Positions 20,531 through 35,044 are shown, numbered from the stretch's first letter. The stretch is 64,000 nucleotides of DNA from Puffinus mauretanicus (GCA_023333565.1 JAJKFH010001908.1:1-64000), one strand, 5' to 3'. The notes: a model not told the origin generated them from the letters alone. Translations and numbers: made by a program.

Positions 20531-23500
20531 ATACACATTAATTATTTAATTATAAATTTAAACCTAATGGAGAGTATATAGCTGATCTGGTACAATACAA
20601 AACCATATAGAGGTACAAGCTCTAATTATCCAGGATGGTGCTCTTGTAATTCACATCAATTTTGGTGCTCTATAGTTTGTTTCCACATTAACTGTAGGTC
20701 CCAGCAGCACCCTTATCACCCTTACCAATCATCTTAGCTATTGCTCCTCCCAACCAGGGCTATGCAGTTGTCCACTCTCCAACTACTTTGATATGGTATC
20801 TCAAAGGAAGTTCTATGCTGTAGGAGTGAAGAGGATATAGATTTTGGAGGGAAAGCCAGTACCAGATGGGTGAAATAGAAGAAGGCATAGCAGCAGGAGC
20901 AGCAGGAGCAAGAACTAAGACTAACTTCTTTTTTTTTTCCTTCTCATTTTTGTTATGGCAACATTTAATTTGCCAATCTTTCTGAGAAGTCTTTGAGCTA
21001 AACCTGTGTGAACTAATGGAACCAAAATAATTTGTTTCAAATATATTTTCATCTGCATGGAGTTTTTAAATTAAAATTAGTACTTATTGTCACTGACATA
21101 ATGGCTATCATTAGGAATGGAACAGTAATATTAGTCTGATTGTGTACAATCCTGTTGTACTAGAAAAGTCGGTGCTTTTTTGAACAAAACATTACTTAAA
21201 ACCCTAAGAAAAATATCCCTTGCAGAGAAGAACTAATTCCCTACTCTTTAGACAACAGGTGATGGATAGCTAAGAGAGATAACCAATGTCATACAATCAG
21301 ATATTTGAAATAAGTTTTATGCTCAGTTGCTACTGAATCCATAGCAATGGACAGTTGTTCTGTAGCTGTATCACAAGTGTCTTGGAAAGAGATTTAAAGA
21401 GGAACAGCACATTGGTTCTGTGGATGTTTGCTTACATGGACTGTAAATCCTTCTAAGACATGGAAAACTGCACAGTGCTACTTCTCAGGAAATGGAAAAT
21501 CAAGGACAGCTTCTTTCAGAGAGGGGAAAGAGTCTATAGCTGTATATTGTATAAATGAGAATATGCACTGATTAGGTTATTCAAGGTCTTAAGACTAAAC
21601 ACTAATGAAAATGAAAAAGAATATGCTTCCTAGCCCAAGATACTGATTTTTTTTTTATTTTTCTAGCCTGTTTTCTTGATTTGAACAATGACCTTTGCCT
21701 AGACCAAGCTGTACAATAGTGAAACACGTTTGTGGGTATAGATTTGTCCTGGGAAAGTCTGCTGCAGTGTTAACAGCTATAATTTTAGGGACTGAAGTAT
21801 CCAAAGGAATTCTTAAACTGAGCTAAAATTCTGTCATTTGCCCAATTCCTGGGCTCAAACCAAAAGTTTTAAGTGTTTTAGCTCAATGTGTATTTGTTCA
21901 TATTTTTTATTATTTTCTTCTACATCTTGTGTAACAAGTGAAAAACCTGTACATACACTCACCTAGTCAGAAGAGAATAAAACTCCAAAGAGAAATAAAT
22001 TCAAGTCAGGAATGATTGATAAAGGGAAAAACAAATTACTTAGCTGGGGAGCTATAGGTATTTTTCACTTTTGCTCCTTATTTATAAAGCTTGCCAAGTG
22101 GAGAGTGTTAAAAGGAAAAGGAGCATGTAGAAGTCCTTGGAGAACTGAGGAATGTCTCCACAACATGCTTTCCGCTATGTGAAATTTGCATGTAACGAGC
22201 AAGAAAATGTCATAGCATGAATAGCTTTTAAAGCAGCATTTGCTGCCAGTATGTTCTGTGATGTTGCAAGTGTCATGCACTGCAGCTGTGATTCAAGAGG
22301 CTGGTGGTCTCAAGGTTTCTCAGGCTTCCATGGCTAGGAAAGTGATGGCAGTACGAGGACAGAAAGACACTTACAATTGTTCTTGGATGCCATTTTATGC
22401 CAAGGTTTCCAGCAGGCATTATGTCCTTTTCTCTTTGCTGTGCTTCTGCCAGCTCCTATATTCCCATCAGAGTGCTGCAGTTTTTCTCTAGCTTTTCAAG
22501 ATGTAGTGCGAGATGCAGGAGATCAACCAGCTGATGAGCTAGCTACATAGGCATGGGAACTTTCAGAGCAGGAAAGGTATAGCACTGTCCCACAGACGGG
22601 AAGCATTTGTTTCTCTCCAGTTGAAGTCCCACAACGCATTTTCCCTATATTTGTGCACCCAGGAGGAAATTGTGGCCACTAGTACATGAAATAATATGGC
22701 TGCAGAGATTCCCCTTCCTTACTCCATCTGGCATACTTCCCAAATTAACTTTCTTCAGAACCAATCATACTCATAGCAAACTCAGAGCACAATAGACTTT
22801 GTCTAACTCTACTTAAATTTGGGTAGTACTGTGCAGCATTTTGGATTTCTGTTGGAGTCAGTGTTTATTCCTGTCTCATTTTGCTTAGAAGCAGATGTGG
22901 TTTCTTCTTTATGTAACCATTTTTCGTTATACTTCACCCTGGATAAATTTGTAGTAGCTCCATTTATTTCAGTTAGAGTAAGGAAGAGGAATATTCAACC
23001 TTTGGCTTAAAATTAAATTCGTTTCCTGTTGTATTCAATGTCATTCCAAATTATGCAGAATTTTAGCTGCATATCAAAGGTGAATTGTCAGGTTCTTAGG
23101 GCAGGCACCATGTTTTCTGCATAAAATATTTAACACAATGAAGGTCAGTGATCTAACTGCACCCTGAAGCAGTGTCAGGACACAAAACCTAAATAATAAT
23201 AAGGGGCATGTTTAAAGACTTTCTGTATTCAATAAAAACACTCGTACTAACTTCAAGAGCTTCTGCTCAGACTCTCGTTTTTCATTAGAGTTGGTTAATT
23301 TTTACATTGACTTATATTCACTTAAAAGTACTGTGTATAGTGCTTCTGGCTGTTTCACATTTTTTTCTCCTTACTGATCCTACTTTTGTCTGCAAATAAT
23401 ATTGTATGTTAGTAAATAATGCTGAAATGTTAACAAATACAACTTAACCTCCTTTGGCCTCCCTTTTCTCCATTGTTTAATTTGATTCAATTATATAGTT

Positions 23501-26500
23501 TTAAAAATAAAGTCAAGTAAAGCAATAGATCGATATAATAATACTTTAACAAATGTCAAAATGTAACTAGGACTGGCTTTCCTGTGACTGTTTTAAATTG
23601 TATGTTATGCAAATTGGCTCCAACCTTCCATCTAAATGGCTTGCTGCAGAAGATGTCCACGTTATAAGTTGGTTCTAAATCATGAACTAAACACTGTATT
23701 ATCACTCTTCTGGGGTAGTGGTGGTTTGGCGAGGAGGGAGGAGCTTGGCACTACAGATATAGCATGTTTCTTTTCATCGCTTGTCATAATTTCAAACCAA
23801 CACACTTGACACCATATTATTTTCACCACAGGCTTTTATTTTTCCAAATGGGATTGTTGGGCTGTTCTCATTTCTATTAAATAGTAAAAAATATTTTTTT
23901 CTAGAAAACCTTAAATAATATATGAAGAAGAAGAATTTATGTAGTCTGTGAATCTTTTACAAAATCTGAATATTATAGATATTAAAGCCTTCTCTAGATG
24001 GTAGCAGAATAAGCAAATCCTATGTAGAGCCTTGTAAAATTATGCAGTAATGTCATAGCGCTATTCAAAGCAATTTACAGATAAAGTTATCTTTTTGGAT
24101 ATTTCCTATGTAAACAAATATTTCTTTTTTCATAAGAACCAGAATAAGCTTGAATGAAATGAAGAATAGATCCTGAAGTGTGCACAGTTTGTCGGAGCTC
24201 CGCTGTGCGTGTGGACAAGTGTGACAAATAGCAACTACTTGAGGACCTGTCAAACACATACTCAGCCAAGTTTGGTGTCACTTGTAAAGTATGGGGTGAA
24301 GCACCAGCTTCTTCCAAAGCTAAAAAGAAAAGGGGGCATCGCCATTATCTGAACAGAATGGATGTAAGGGTCAGAACAGTTAGGTGGTCATTCACAGCAT
24401 GCATTGGTTAGACTCTAAAACTTCATGCCACGGGACATTGTTCACGTTAAATACTTTACATAATTCAAAAAGCAGCTGAATAGTTTCATACAAAAACTTT
24501 CTTTTCTGCAAAGACTCTTTCCAGTCAGTCACTCCCAGCATGAACTGGTGCCACCAGGTGCAGGACTTAACATTTTCCTTCCCTTGAACTTCATGAGATT
24601 TCTGTTGGCTCATTTATCCATTGAAAGCTGAGAGATATGAAAGAATCTGAATACAGACAATCTTTACAAATATAAAATAACACATTTGAAGTTTATTTAA
24701 GACTGAAGATAATGTAAGAATCCATGTATACAGACTGTCTATTGATAAATTTCTGTCTTGTTGTTGTCAGAAGTAACAGGAAGCTGGATATAATGATGCA
24801 GATCCTTTTCATTCTTTGTGCATTATGAGACCACAATTTATTTTATCTCCACTCTAGCCAAAGATACTATGGCATATTTTCTACCTCAGTATCCAATCCA
24901 AGTCTTTGATCTGATTTTATTCTACATTTGTCTGATATGCATTTCCTAAGAAACACTACAACTAGTCATTGCTGTTGTGGATAAAAGTTCAGCTAAATAG
25001 AAACATGAGTCCAAACTCTAAAAAAAAGTTAAATTAGTTATCCTATTAATAATATCAGTGTTATAGTAAATGGTGTTAGTTAATCTATAAGATCAAACAA
25101 CCTTGGTTAATTTGCGCCAATATCTACCATGTTGGTAGACATTCTAGCACTGATAGCAGAAAAGAGAGGAACTCACCAAAAGGCTCTCAAATTTAAAACC
25201 TCCAAAGAGTGTTACACTGCTATTTTAAAGCACTGATTCTTTACTTAATTTTTTTCACACTCTTATCATCAGAGTACGGAGTCTGAGACAGCATGATTTT
25301 GAAGACTTGGTTGATAAATTGGTGATGACTTTAAAAATATATAGATAGATATTTCTGTAAGTTGCCATCTTGCTTTTTTTCTGTGTCTTGATCAATCACT
25401 GTTCATTGGCAAGTTGTTCAGATATTGTATGAAGAGACATTCAGCTTAAAACTTTTATGGGAGCTTGTCTACCCATGAATTTATTTTAAACTCCAAGCTT
25501 GTCTGTTGTGGGAAAAATTGAGGTGTATAAGTTTGCACAGATTTTATGCCCATGATACAATTTAGTGTATTCTTTGTCTGACATCTGCAAAGAGAAAATC
25601 CTCATGCAACATCTCAGTTTAGTTACTTTTTTTCTATTGGAATTATGTGCCTTTTTTGGGAAATCTTGTGCTACTGGACAGAAATAGCAATCAAATATTC
25701 CTTTGAGCATATAAATTTAAAAACAACTGTGCCCCTTCTTGAAAAATCTAACTAGTGCTATTAAACCTTTTTTTTCTTTACCATAAAAAGCACTGTAGGA
25801 TCAAATCATTTCCTTTCAGGACATGCAGTTCAGCCAAGATAAGTTCTCCTGTTCATCATCAGCACAAAACAGCAGTGGATATGAATCACTGAATTAAATC
25901 TTATTAAATTCTAAGAGCTTTTCTTCCAATAACACTTACACTGCAATTCTTAATGCATAATCCAAAAGAAGTAGAATAATTGAATTGGTTTAGAGTGTCA
26001 GATACTTTGAAACAATCTAAACATCACTAACACTGTCAGGATTTTGAAATTCAAGAAGGTGTCTGTTTCCCTTGAGATAAAAACTTTAAAAATAAGTTTG
26101 CCTCTTGATTTTTTTAAATGCATTTGTGTTTGTGAGCAGTTTCCAATGCAGAGCTTATAACTTAGTTTCACAAACTAAAAATCACAGAAGTACGTAATGC
26201 TCCCATACATCATTTTATACATTCAAAACCAGGATCAAATAATTTAATTTGATAATAATATTTAATACGTTTCCAAAGAAGATGATATGAAACAGTTGTC
26301 TGCAATAGGCAGAGAACTCAACTCAATCTTCCACAGGGTTTTTTTTTCAGTTCTAAACCACTGATAAACAAAAACGTGAAACCACTACATATAATATTTA
26401 CTGTTCTCTCTTCCTTTAGTTTGCTAGAGATCACTTTACTGAATGGCTTATACAAAACCATTCTCTGGTGTCTTCTGAAGAGCTCAGGGAGAGATCCAAA

Positions 26501-27440
26501 AAACATTTATACTACAAAATACAAAGTAACTGGGATCTACGCATGAAAGTCGAAAAAGTTGATCAGCAACTCCCAATTAACTACTTAGGTGCCTAACAGT
26601 CTGCAGGCAACCCAAGTTGTGCCAGAAAAAATGTTAATGCCCAAAGTTTGGCAATGTACAGACATAGAGGTTCTGCCATCTTGGCTGAACCAAGCAGCTC
26701 ACCCAGCCTTAAGTTGTTTATGATTCACAAAACTGGTGTCGCTGGGCTTAAGGCCCTAAGGGAGCTAAACAGATATGCACATTCTTTGCATGTTTAGTAG
26801 TTGCTATCAGCATAAATCACAGCCACAGTGATTTTCATTAAAAACACAGCCCCTGGAGGAAGGTTTGCTGCCTACCTTTTCAATAGTAGCTTAGAGCTTA
26901 GCACAGATGTCCAGGTTCTTGGCCATCTTTAGCGTACAGAGATAAAGCATTTGCTTCAGAAAAGATCTGCTGTAACGATCATATGGTTTACAAAACTGGA
27001 ACAAAGACACTTCCCATGTTCCCATCGAATCTGTGCCACTCTTCAGTTAAAAACGTAAGTAAAATTCAATACCTGTAAGGAAAGGATGCATAACTTTGAA
27101 GCCTAGAGGGTACTGCATTTCTTTGCAAACTTCTGTCAACACAAAGAGCAGTCACTGGGCCCATCTCTTGTGGTCTCTGGGCTTCAGTTCCACACATCCA
27201 GATTCAACTAGATTATTATTGCTGAGCAATTCTCAGCTTTTAGGCATTAAGCTAGAAAATAATGGATTAAAAATAGTAACTTACAGTAACTAATTACAAG
27301 TAAGAATGTGCTTTTGAAAAATTGATATCTTTAACAGGGAAGTTCTTGTTCAAAAATCAGCAGGGAACTGCTATATAGTAATGGCAGAGGTAAAAACTGA
27401 TGCACTATTTCTTAATGTATTTCTTAACTGGGAAAATCTG

Positions 27441-28027
27441 TGTGCAGGTTTTGGCTGGGATAGAGTTAATTTTCTTCATAGTAGCTTGTATGGGACTATG
27501 TTTTTGATTTGTGCTGGAAACACTGTTGATAATACAGGGATGTTTTTGTAACTGCTGAGCAGTGCTTACACAGAGTCAAGGCCTTTTCTGCCTCTCACAC
27601 CATCCCACCGGCGAGTAGGCTGGGGGTGCACAAGAAGCTGGGAGGGGACACGGCTGGGACCCCAACTGACCAAAAGGATATTCCATACCATATGACATCA
27701 TGGTCAGCATATAAAGCTGGGGAAAGAAGAAGGAGGGGGGGACATTCCGAGTGATGGCGTTTGTCTTCCCAAGTAACTGTTACGCGTGATGGAGCCCTGC
27801 TTTCCTGGAGACGGCTGAATACCTGCTTGCCGATGGGAAGTAGTGAATGAATTCCTTGTTTTGCTTTGCTTGCATGCGTGGCTTTTGCTTTACCTATTAA
27901 ACTGTCTTTATCTCAACCCATGAGTTTTCTCACTTTTACTCTTCCGATTCTCTCCCCCATCCCACGGCGGGGGAGTGAGCGAGCGGCTGTGTGGGGCTGA
28001 GTTGCCAACTGAGGTTAAACCATGACA
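27441..28027 (+). repeat. Solo LTR 1, related ERV-L-like subfamily
   Basis: 587 bp, from TGTGCAGGTTTTGGCTGGGA to GGTTAAACCATGACA, with a perfect 5-bp target duplication ATCTG (27436-27440, 28028-28032). It carries a TATAAAG box at 27710-27716, a CRE-like TGACATCA at 27693-27700, ATTAAA at 27896-27901 and the U5 motif TGTCTTTATCTCAACCCATGAG shared with the proviral LTRs. No internal sequence remains, so it arose by LTR-LTR recombination. Its middle differs strongly from the other LTRs here, marking another subfamily. Confidence 0.92.
27710..27716 (+). promoter_or_regulatory. TATA box of solo LTR 1
   Basis: TATAAAG, 17 bp downstream of the start of the CRE-like TGACATCA (27693-27700) and 180 bp upstream of ATTAAA, as expected for a U3 promoter. 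The other LTRs in this window have no such clear TATA box. Confidence 0.55.
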
Positions 28028-28032
28028 ATCTG

Positions 28033-29524
28033 GTTTACATAACATAAACATAAATGGAGTACCATTTACACAGGTTAATCACATAGGTATTGTGGCAATG
28101 AAACCTGGATCTCTGCTTCAAGTGTCTCTTGGCTTATATTTGTATTATTTTTTTATTGTCTTTGAGAATTCCACTAGCAAGCAAAATGATCATTCAATGA
28201 TCTAGTAAAATAGTCACACAGAGATATCTGTGGGAAATGTAATTGCGGAACATCATGTCAGATAATCTGTGGCCTGGTCTGTCCTCTGCTAAGAAATTTT
28301 TTATGATCCACCTCTATATTGTAGGTATCTAGATCTGAGCCAGTCTTCAAGACTCCTTTCTTGGTCCATGAAGAGAAATAGGCCCATTTACAGTCTGATT
28401 TATCTCATCTTGTTGCTGATGTCTAAACTGAAGCAGAAGTACTGTACTTGTTTCTCATGAGCAACTCTAATTTGAATCATCCTGGAATGATAAGCTCATT
28501 GCAGATGAATTTGACCCAGTGATCTAGTCTGTCACACAGGTGTAGAGAAAAGTGTATCAGTATCTTCCACATAGAAATCTTTGTAGTGTCCTATAGTTCT
28601 TATGCAATTTAATCCTCTGACTGCAAAGAATAAGGTATCATCTTCTTCAGACAGCTTGTAGCAAAACAATGAGGTGGAATTTGTACAATATTTACACCTA
28701 TATGTTTAAGGAGTTTTTTCATATGTCATCTTGGATTTGTCCTTTCCTGAAATTAAAATACTATATAAGTACTCACTGTTTACTCTTGCACTGAGATTTT
28801 AAGGTCTTACAAACTACCCTCTGTTGTTGGCACATAATGTTGTTCAGTATGTTTCTCTTTCTCAGTGTTTAGCAGTCTTATGACAAGGGCTGGTAACCTG
28901 GGGAATGCTTTGTCTGACAACCAAATATTCAATGTATTACCATAAGCAGGCTGCAAACCTCATTGTGAGAAAACACTTCCTTCCAGCAACTGTTGTTAAC
29001 ATAGGACATCATAAACATTTTTCCATCTAAGAAGAGAAGACTTGGGTTTGTTAACAAGCCTCCTAGCAGTGTCTTTCTTCTGTACATTGCCTTCAGAAAG
29101 CTCTTTGACAGCTAGTGAATAAAATGTATTTCTTGAAGGAGAAAATCTTAATCACCAACATTTGTCCTGTTGGAATATTGCCATTGTAGGCAACAGGAAA
29201 GGAAGCTTATCATGGTGAGTTTATCATGGAGACTAGTGACTAGAAGTATGTCTCTGCCTCATGTCTTGTGATGTAGAAAGCAATCAGGACATTTTATTAA
29301 AAAAAAAAAAATAGTATGAAGTACATCAACACACAGAAAACAACCAGAAAACAAAGCTGATAATCCTAGAATGAAGACTGAACCATAGAAAAACATTCAT
29401 TTACACAAGACGAAGTTATCTAACCTGTAAACTAACGCCAGATGGCATAAATGCTCTCCAGAGATCACCTGTTCTTCTCTCTGCAAATCAAATGCCAAGA
29501 TAAACATTACTTTTAGCTTTTCTA
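28033..29524. other. AT-rich stretch without recognisable genes
   Basis: No transposon, coding or RNA signature seen. An A run lies at 29299-29311. Confidence 0.6.
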
Positions 29525-29529
29525 GCCTC

Positions 29530-30057
29530 TGTCTTGGTTTCAGCTGGGATAGAGTTAAAATTTCTTCCTAGTGCTGAGTTTTGGATTTAGTATAAGAAGA
29601 ATGTTGATAACACACTGATGTTTTCTGTTGTTGCTAAGTATCTTGTCAAGGACAACTACCCTCCAGGAAGCTACCAAGCTACTACCCTCCCAAGACTGGG
29701 AGGAGGGAACACAGCCAGGACAGCTAGCCCAGCTGGCCAACGGGGTATTTCATACCATGTGACGTCATGCTCAGTATATGAACGGTAGGCGTGATCCAGG
29801 AAGTACCGATCGCTACTTGGTTATCGGTCAGCACGGGTGGTGAGCAATTGCATTGCGCATCACTCATTTTATATATATTATTTTTTATTATTATTATTAT
29901 GATTTTCTCTTTTCTGTTCTATTAAACTATCTTTATCTCAACCCACGAGTTTGTTTCCTCACTCTTACCCTTCCGATTCTCTCCCCGCCCTGCTGGGAGC
30001 GGGGAGTGAGCAAGCAGCTGCGTGGTATTTGGCTGCCTGCCAGGTTAAACCACGACA
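29530..30057 (+). repeat. Solo LTR 2, same subfamily as ERV3
   Basis: 528 bp from TGTCTTGGTTTCAGCTGGGA to GGTTAAACCACGACA, with a perfect target duplication GCCTC (29525-29529, 30058-30062). It shares with the ERV3 LTR the stretch CTACCCTCCAGGAAGCTACC, the intact CRE palindrome TGACGTCA (29760-29767), an ATT-rich run (about 29876-29900) and ATTAAA (about 29920). The open frames across it are not genes. Confidence 0.94.
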
Positions 30058-30062
30058 GCCTC

Positions 30063-33000
30063 ATAGATATCACTCATCACTGCCCTACAACACACCATTT
30101 TGCTGTTACAGTATTGGATACAGGACAAATAAATGCAATTTTCATGCCTGAATCTAGTAGTGAATTCCTGCCATGGCAAGATCTAACAATCAAACAATTG
30201 TGCATAGATGAATAGAAAATGATGTTTGTTTAGTATGCTGACCACATCACAAAGCTGTTAAAGAACAGAAAAACATCTGAACAAATTAATATTGATTTTT
30301 TCATGTTTCTCTCAAAATCAAATGTGCTCAGCACTTGTTGAGAGTAAAATTGGGTAAAAAAAAAAGAAAAAGTGAAATTCATAAGTTGATTTCTTAAAGG
30401 ACTTCATTTCAGATGATTTTGAAGAAGCTGTTATAAAATAAAGGGAAGAGATCCGGTACTACGTTATACATTGACAAGGAACTATAGCTTCTTTTCTCAT
30501 ATCATCGTCACTGAGGAATAACTTCATTAAGTTTTAAGTGTTATGATTTGACTGGGTTAATCTGACTAAATGTTGGTGACTGCAATGTTAAAATCACCTG
30601 AGGTCCGTCGTTGCTGGCAAAGAGCTGATCAGTGTGGAAGCTAAGGTATAATGCACCTCATCTAAATTAAACCTCACTGTCTGGTCAATGGACTTAAACC
30701 TGAACTCCAGTGAATATATTGACTAGACCTCTGTTATCTATAACGGGAAACTAGACAACTAATTCCAAATGAAGGCACCTACTTTACTGATACCTAGATT
30801 TGAGTGAAATGAATCCCACCCACAGGTGAATCTGAATTCATCTATCTTTTCCATGTCATGAGAAAATAATTAAAATAATTGTATTATAGCAACTACATAT
30901 TATTTCCCTATTTCAGCATTTATATCTTTTGTGTTACCATTTTCAAAAAATGACCGAGGGAAGATAAGATTAGAAACCAAATGTAGGCAGCAGAACAAAG
31001 TTCTTGATTTTCTGAAGCCCTAATCCTGCAAAGTTCATGCATATGCTATCCATTTCAGGGACATTCACTGATTTTTTTCCAGCTTTGAAGATCAACCCAC
31101 TTCTGCTTGAATAACTGTCTCTTAACCAGGGATTTATTTATCCTTCCTAATTTTAGGCAGTCAGGTATAAAAATTTTGGAGATAAATCCTTATTTAGTCA
31201 CCTAAATACCATTTTAAGCATTAATTTAGTGATTTACTTACAGCAGTGAAAAGGCATCTTAAGTGGTCAAGCCTTAAGCTGGTCCTTTAATGCCAATGGA
31301 GCAGCAAACTGGAGTTAGCCTTTTACGTTTATGAAACAATAAGGCAACTGATAGAAGCTCCGCTTTTTCAGAGAAAAAACAGCCAAGCCACTGCACTAAG
31401 CAATTCCTTTTATTAATTCTTTTAAGAAGCAAATGATCTTAAGTACATGAGATTTTTATTACAGTATTTTTAAAGAGTTCATTGAAAGCTGAAACACTGT
31501 GCTGCTCTTTGGCTTTTTTTTTTGCTTGTAGTTTGTCTTTAATTGAATACAAATCCATTAGCTAGCAAGGGATTTGAGAACACAAAATATAGCCAATGTG
31601 CCCTGACTTTAAACATCTGTTAGGGATTGTTTTATAGTGTTCCACTGAAAAACTCTATGGGTTTGAGGAAAAGACACCTTCCATATAAACAACATTTTTA
31701 TTGCATTTATAGCTGAAAGTATGCTAGGACTGATTCTGCAATGTGACATTGACAGATGTGCACCAGTTGAAGTTCTCAGGGCCCTGAGGGCACTAACAAA
31801 CCTTCTTGGCCCTGCCCAGCCCCACCTAGAGCCTCCCCCTGCCCCTGCCCCATCAACACTGCAGGAGTGCCAGTTTCCAGCCTTGTCCCTGTCCCCTGGT
31901 CAGACCTGTTGGCCCTACGCGGCAGCTCCTCTCCTGGCCCCTTCTCCTTTTGCCCCCAGCTTGGCTCCTGGAGGGATCCCAGACCTGGTTCATCACTTGT
32001 CATGTCAGGGGCTACCAATGGACCCTGTTACCAGTCCCCAGCTCTGTCTCCCGTGTCCAGTCCCTGCAGGACTGCGCATCAATGGTGAGAGCGCACCCTG
32101 AGTGGGGTCACCCTCAGCTCCTGGCTTGGCCCCCTCATGGAGTAGCTTGTCCCTCAGTTCTCCATCACACTCATTACTGAATGTGTCTGTGACATGGAGA
32201 CAGACTCCTCCACATCAGGTATTAATACTCCTTTGGATCTCTCAAACAATGCCATGTTTGATTAATTTTGGTACAAAGATCTTGTTTTTAAGTAAACATA
32301 TTTACTAGTAATGTTTCTGACACTTTCTGAAAAGAAAAACAAGCAGGCAAAACAACTATAGTTCATTTAACTATGTTTTATTATTATGATGAAAAGCAAT
32401 TACAACTCAGGTTTCAGTTTACTCCTCATTCTCAGCAACAGAATTCACAGTGGTAAAACTTGTTTGTCATAGAGATGAAAGTGCTTTAGAGTAGTATCTT
32501 TTCCACCTAAAATAGCTCAATGTTTTAAATCATTTTTACACTAAATTAATTCCTTTTTGTCTGTTAATAAATATGTCCATTTTTTATTAAAAAAAAAAAA
32601 ATCAGGCAAAATTATTTCTTAGGAAACCTAATTTAATTACTTGTTTTCCTCTTACTAAAATTCCACATATCCATACTTTCTGCCGCTGAGAGACATGAAA
32701 AGATTTTTGCTATATATGTGATAAATATCTGGTGGTGTTTCTGATGCACCTGGAAAAGAGACGGAAAGGAGGAAATTATTAGATAGTTGAAGACTCATAT
32801 GATTAAGTGCAAATCTATTATTATATTCAACTTTCCAACCTTGTATGTAGGTATGCAAGCTATCAAAATGGAGGCAGTACAGGCCATAGAATAGACATTA
32901 CTGTAAATAATATAATTTTACTGGCTCCAAGGTATAATGAGTTGTAATAAGAATGTCATAAAAGGAAGGGTAATCTGGTGCAAAGAAAGATGTTATCAGG

Positions 33001-34076
33001 TGGAGGTGTCTTCCAATCTCCGAATCAGCCAAAGCTAAAAAGGCTTTGTGTCACTGTTGCCCATTAATTTGCAATTGATTTTTTCTATTCTAAGAAAGAA
33101 AACATACTATCAGGAAAAGAATTTGAGTTACCTGGAATTAACTCTTCCTTGAATGGTCAGCCTGTCAGACAGTTCTGCTGAAATTGTTAACTGTTTTCAA
33201 GGAGGGCCTTAGTGGTATTTAAATAGAAGCAAAGTGAGATCCAAAAAGCAGCCTTACAGAAGACTCAGTAAAGCAGGACAGAAGAGGAAGCACAAAGAAG
33301 CAAAGGAAAAATAACTCTTTCACTAAGCTAAGGGTTTTCTGCTTCTCCACCCAAAACCTGTACAAGCCATTAAATGTATAAAATGTTGTAGGAAAACTTG
33401 AGTGGATATGTGTAATATCTGGTTATGGCCCAGTGTTAGGCTTTCATTGGTTGAATGAATTTGAGACAGATTCCAACATTTCTGTAAACATGAATGTAAA
33501 GGAGAATGTAAATGTCTGAGGTTTTGCTTTCTATTTCACTATATTAATTCCTTTAAGGTTTTTTTTATTATTATTTTTAGTTTTTGCTCAATGGGATAAA
33601 CTTTAAAGGGGTGATGTTATTCTTTCCTTAGTTGCTATTGCAACTAAGCCAGTATTTTTATTCAATATTGCTTAAAAGAGAACCATATGTATAGCTATTA
33701 TTTTTCCACACATTTTCATCTTATTTTGGAGCTTTTTTGCCATCTTCTCGCTTTCCTGCTCATTCCTCATCCTCCAAACTGGTATGCTTATTCTGCCTTG
33801 TTCTGAGCAGAAGTCTAATAACAATATGATCTTGTCTGCAAGGAAAATATTTTAACTTTTTTTTTAAAAAAAGGGTAAGGAAATAATTCACAAAAGGAAA
33901 CTGAACAAGAAAAGAATGGAAGTCTTTTGCCTTAGTTCAAATTTATACAGCCATATGTTTAGAAAGTAAGAACACCCTATAAATGAGACTCTGAAGAGGC
34001 ATTTAGATAGTGACAGAGATTAATGCAAAGAAATCAGATTGTAAATCAGCTTCAAAAATCCCCCCCACCCCCATAT
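30063..34076. other. Mostly AT-rich stretch without recognisable genes
   Basis: No coding pattern that I can support. It contains A runs (30356-30370, 32588-32600, about 33860-33875) and the GC-rich block at 31740-32180 listed separately. Confidence 0.55.
31740..32180. other. GC-rich, C-rich block of unknown origin
   Basis: C-rich sequence (CCCCTGCCCCTGCCCC, CCCCTTCTCCTTTTGCCCCC) with sharp edges against AT-rich DNA. Several overlapping frames of 68-126 codons exist on both strands, but all are Pro/Leu/Ser-rich low-information translations. It is probably an old interspersed repeat, though an eroded CpG-island-like element is possible. Confidence 0.35.
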
Positions 34077-34081
34077 TATAG

Positions 34082-34599
34082 TGTCGTGGTTTAACCTGGC
34101 AGGCAGCCAAATACCACGCAGCCGCTCACTCACTCCCCCCACCCCCAGCGGGACGGGGAGAGAATCGGAAGGGTAAGAGTGAGGAAAACTCGTGAGTTGA
34201 GATAAAGACAGTTTAATAGAACGGGAAAAAAAGGGAAAATAATAATGATAATGATAAAATATACAAATGAGTGATGCACAATGCAATTGCTCACCACCCG
34301 CGCTGACCGATAACCAAGTAGCGATCGGTACTTCCTGGATCACGCCTACTCTTCATATACTGAGCATGACATCACATGGTATGGAATACCCCATTAGCCA
34401 GCTGGGCTGGCTGTCCTGATCATGTTCCCTCCCATCTTGTGTACCTAGCTCAGTCGGTAGGCACGGGAGCTGTCCTTGGACTAGGAGGGCACTTAGCAAC
34501 AACTGAAAACATCAGTGTGTTATCAACATTCTCCTCATACTAAATCCAAAACACAGCACTAGGAAGAAATTTAACCCTATCCCAGCCGAAACCAGGACA
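34082..34599 (-). repeat. ERV2 3' LTR
   Basis: 518 bp with TGTCGTGG and CAGGACA ends in plus sense, next to TATAG at 34077-34081. The CRE-like site at 34367-34374 is TGACATCA. In element sense ATTAAA precedes the CTGTCTTTATCTCAAC motif. Confidence 0.93.
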
Positions 34600-35044
34600 G
34601 TATCCACCCCTTATTCCATACCATTTATGTCGTGCTAAGGTCTCACATCTTTTTTTTTTAATACATTTCAATTAACCACCACTATCTTTCTTTATATATA
34701 CACATATATATATATGCACGCACAGACATCATTCCCTTGGTCTATGGATTATCCCTCTAAAATGTCCACTGAGTTTATTTAGTCCATGACTTTGGGCTCC
34801 ACCTGTTATAACAGTCTTTCAGGGCCGAAGAGATGGTGTGTGGTGTCGGGCTGTTGCATCCTGAAGCTAGTTCTCATTTCGGTACTGCTGCGCTCGTCCA
34901 GTTCTATCATCGTTGCACTTTGCTCTGTTTCATCGGAGTTAGTTCATTCTTCACTAATCTGGGTGATTTTCACTGCTATACCACTGCTATATCTTAGAAA
35001 TAATGATATACAATATCATGTAACAGTTGACATCAAAATTCAGT
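34600..35044 (-). other. ERV2 non-coding 3' segment with polypurine tract
   Basis: Equivalent to 1067-1498 in ERV1. It begins (element 3' end) with the AATAAGGGGTGGATAC tract next to the LTR and contains a TA-rich run at about 34697-34716. No conserved open frame, so no env. Confidence 0.7.

Larger units (their letters stand above)
16962..27435. other. Long AT-rich stretch without recognisable genes
   Basis: About 10.5 kb of low-GC DNA with no transposon or coding signature that I recognise, apart from the GC-richer block at 18570-18910 listed separately. A TA/CA-rich microsatellite lies at about 20455-20530. Homopolymer runs occur at 19050-19062 and 20151-20161. All frames are short and lack known domains. 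Confidence 0.6.

Noticed and set aside
31721..32101. A 126-codon frame as a possible host exon
   Set aside because: The translation is Pro/Ala/Leu-rich, overlaps frames on both strands, and has no splice-site context or domain that I recognise.
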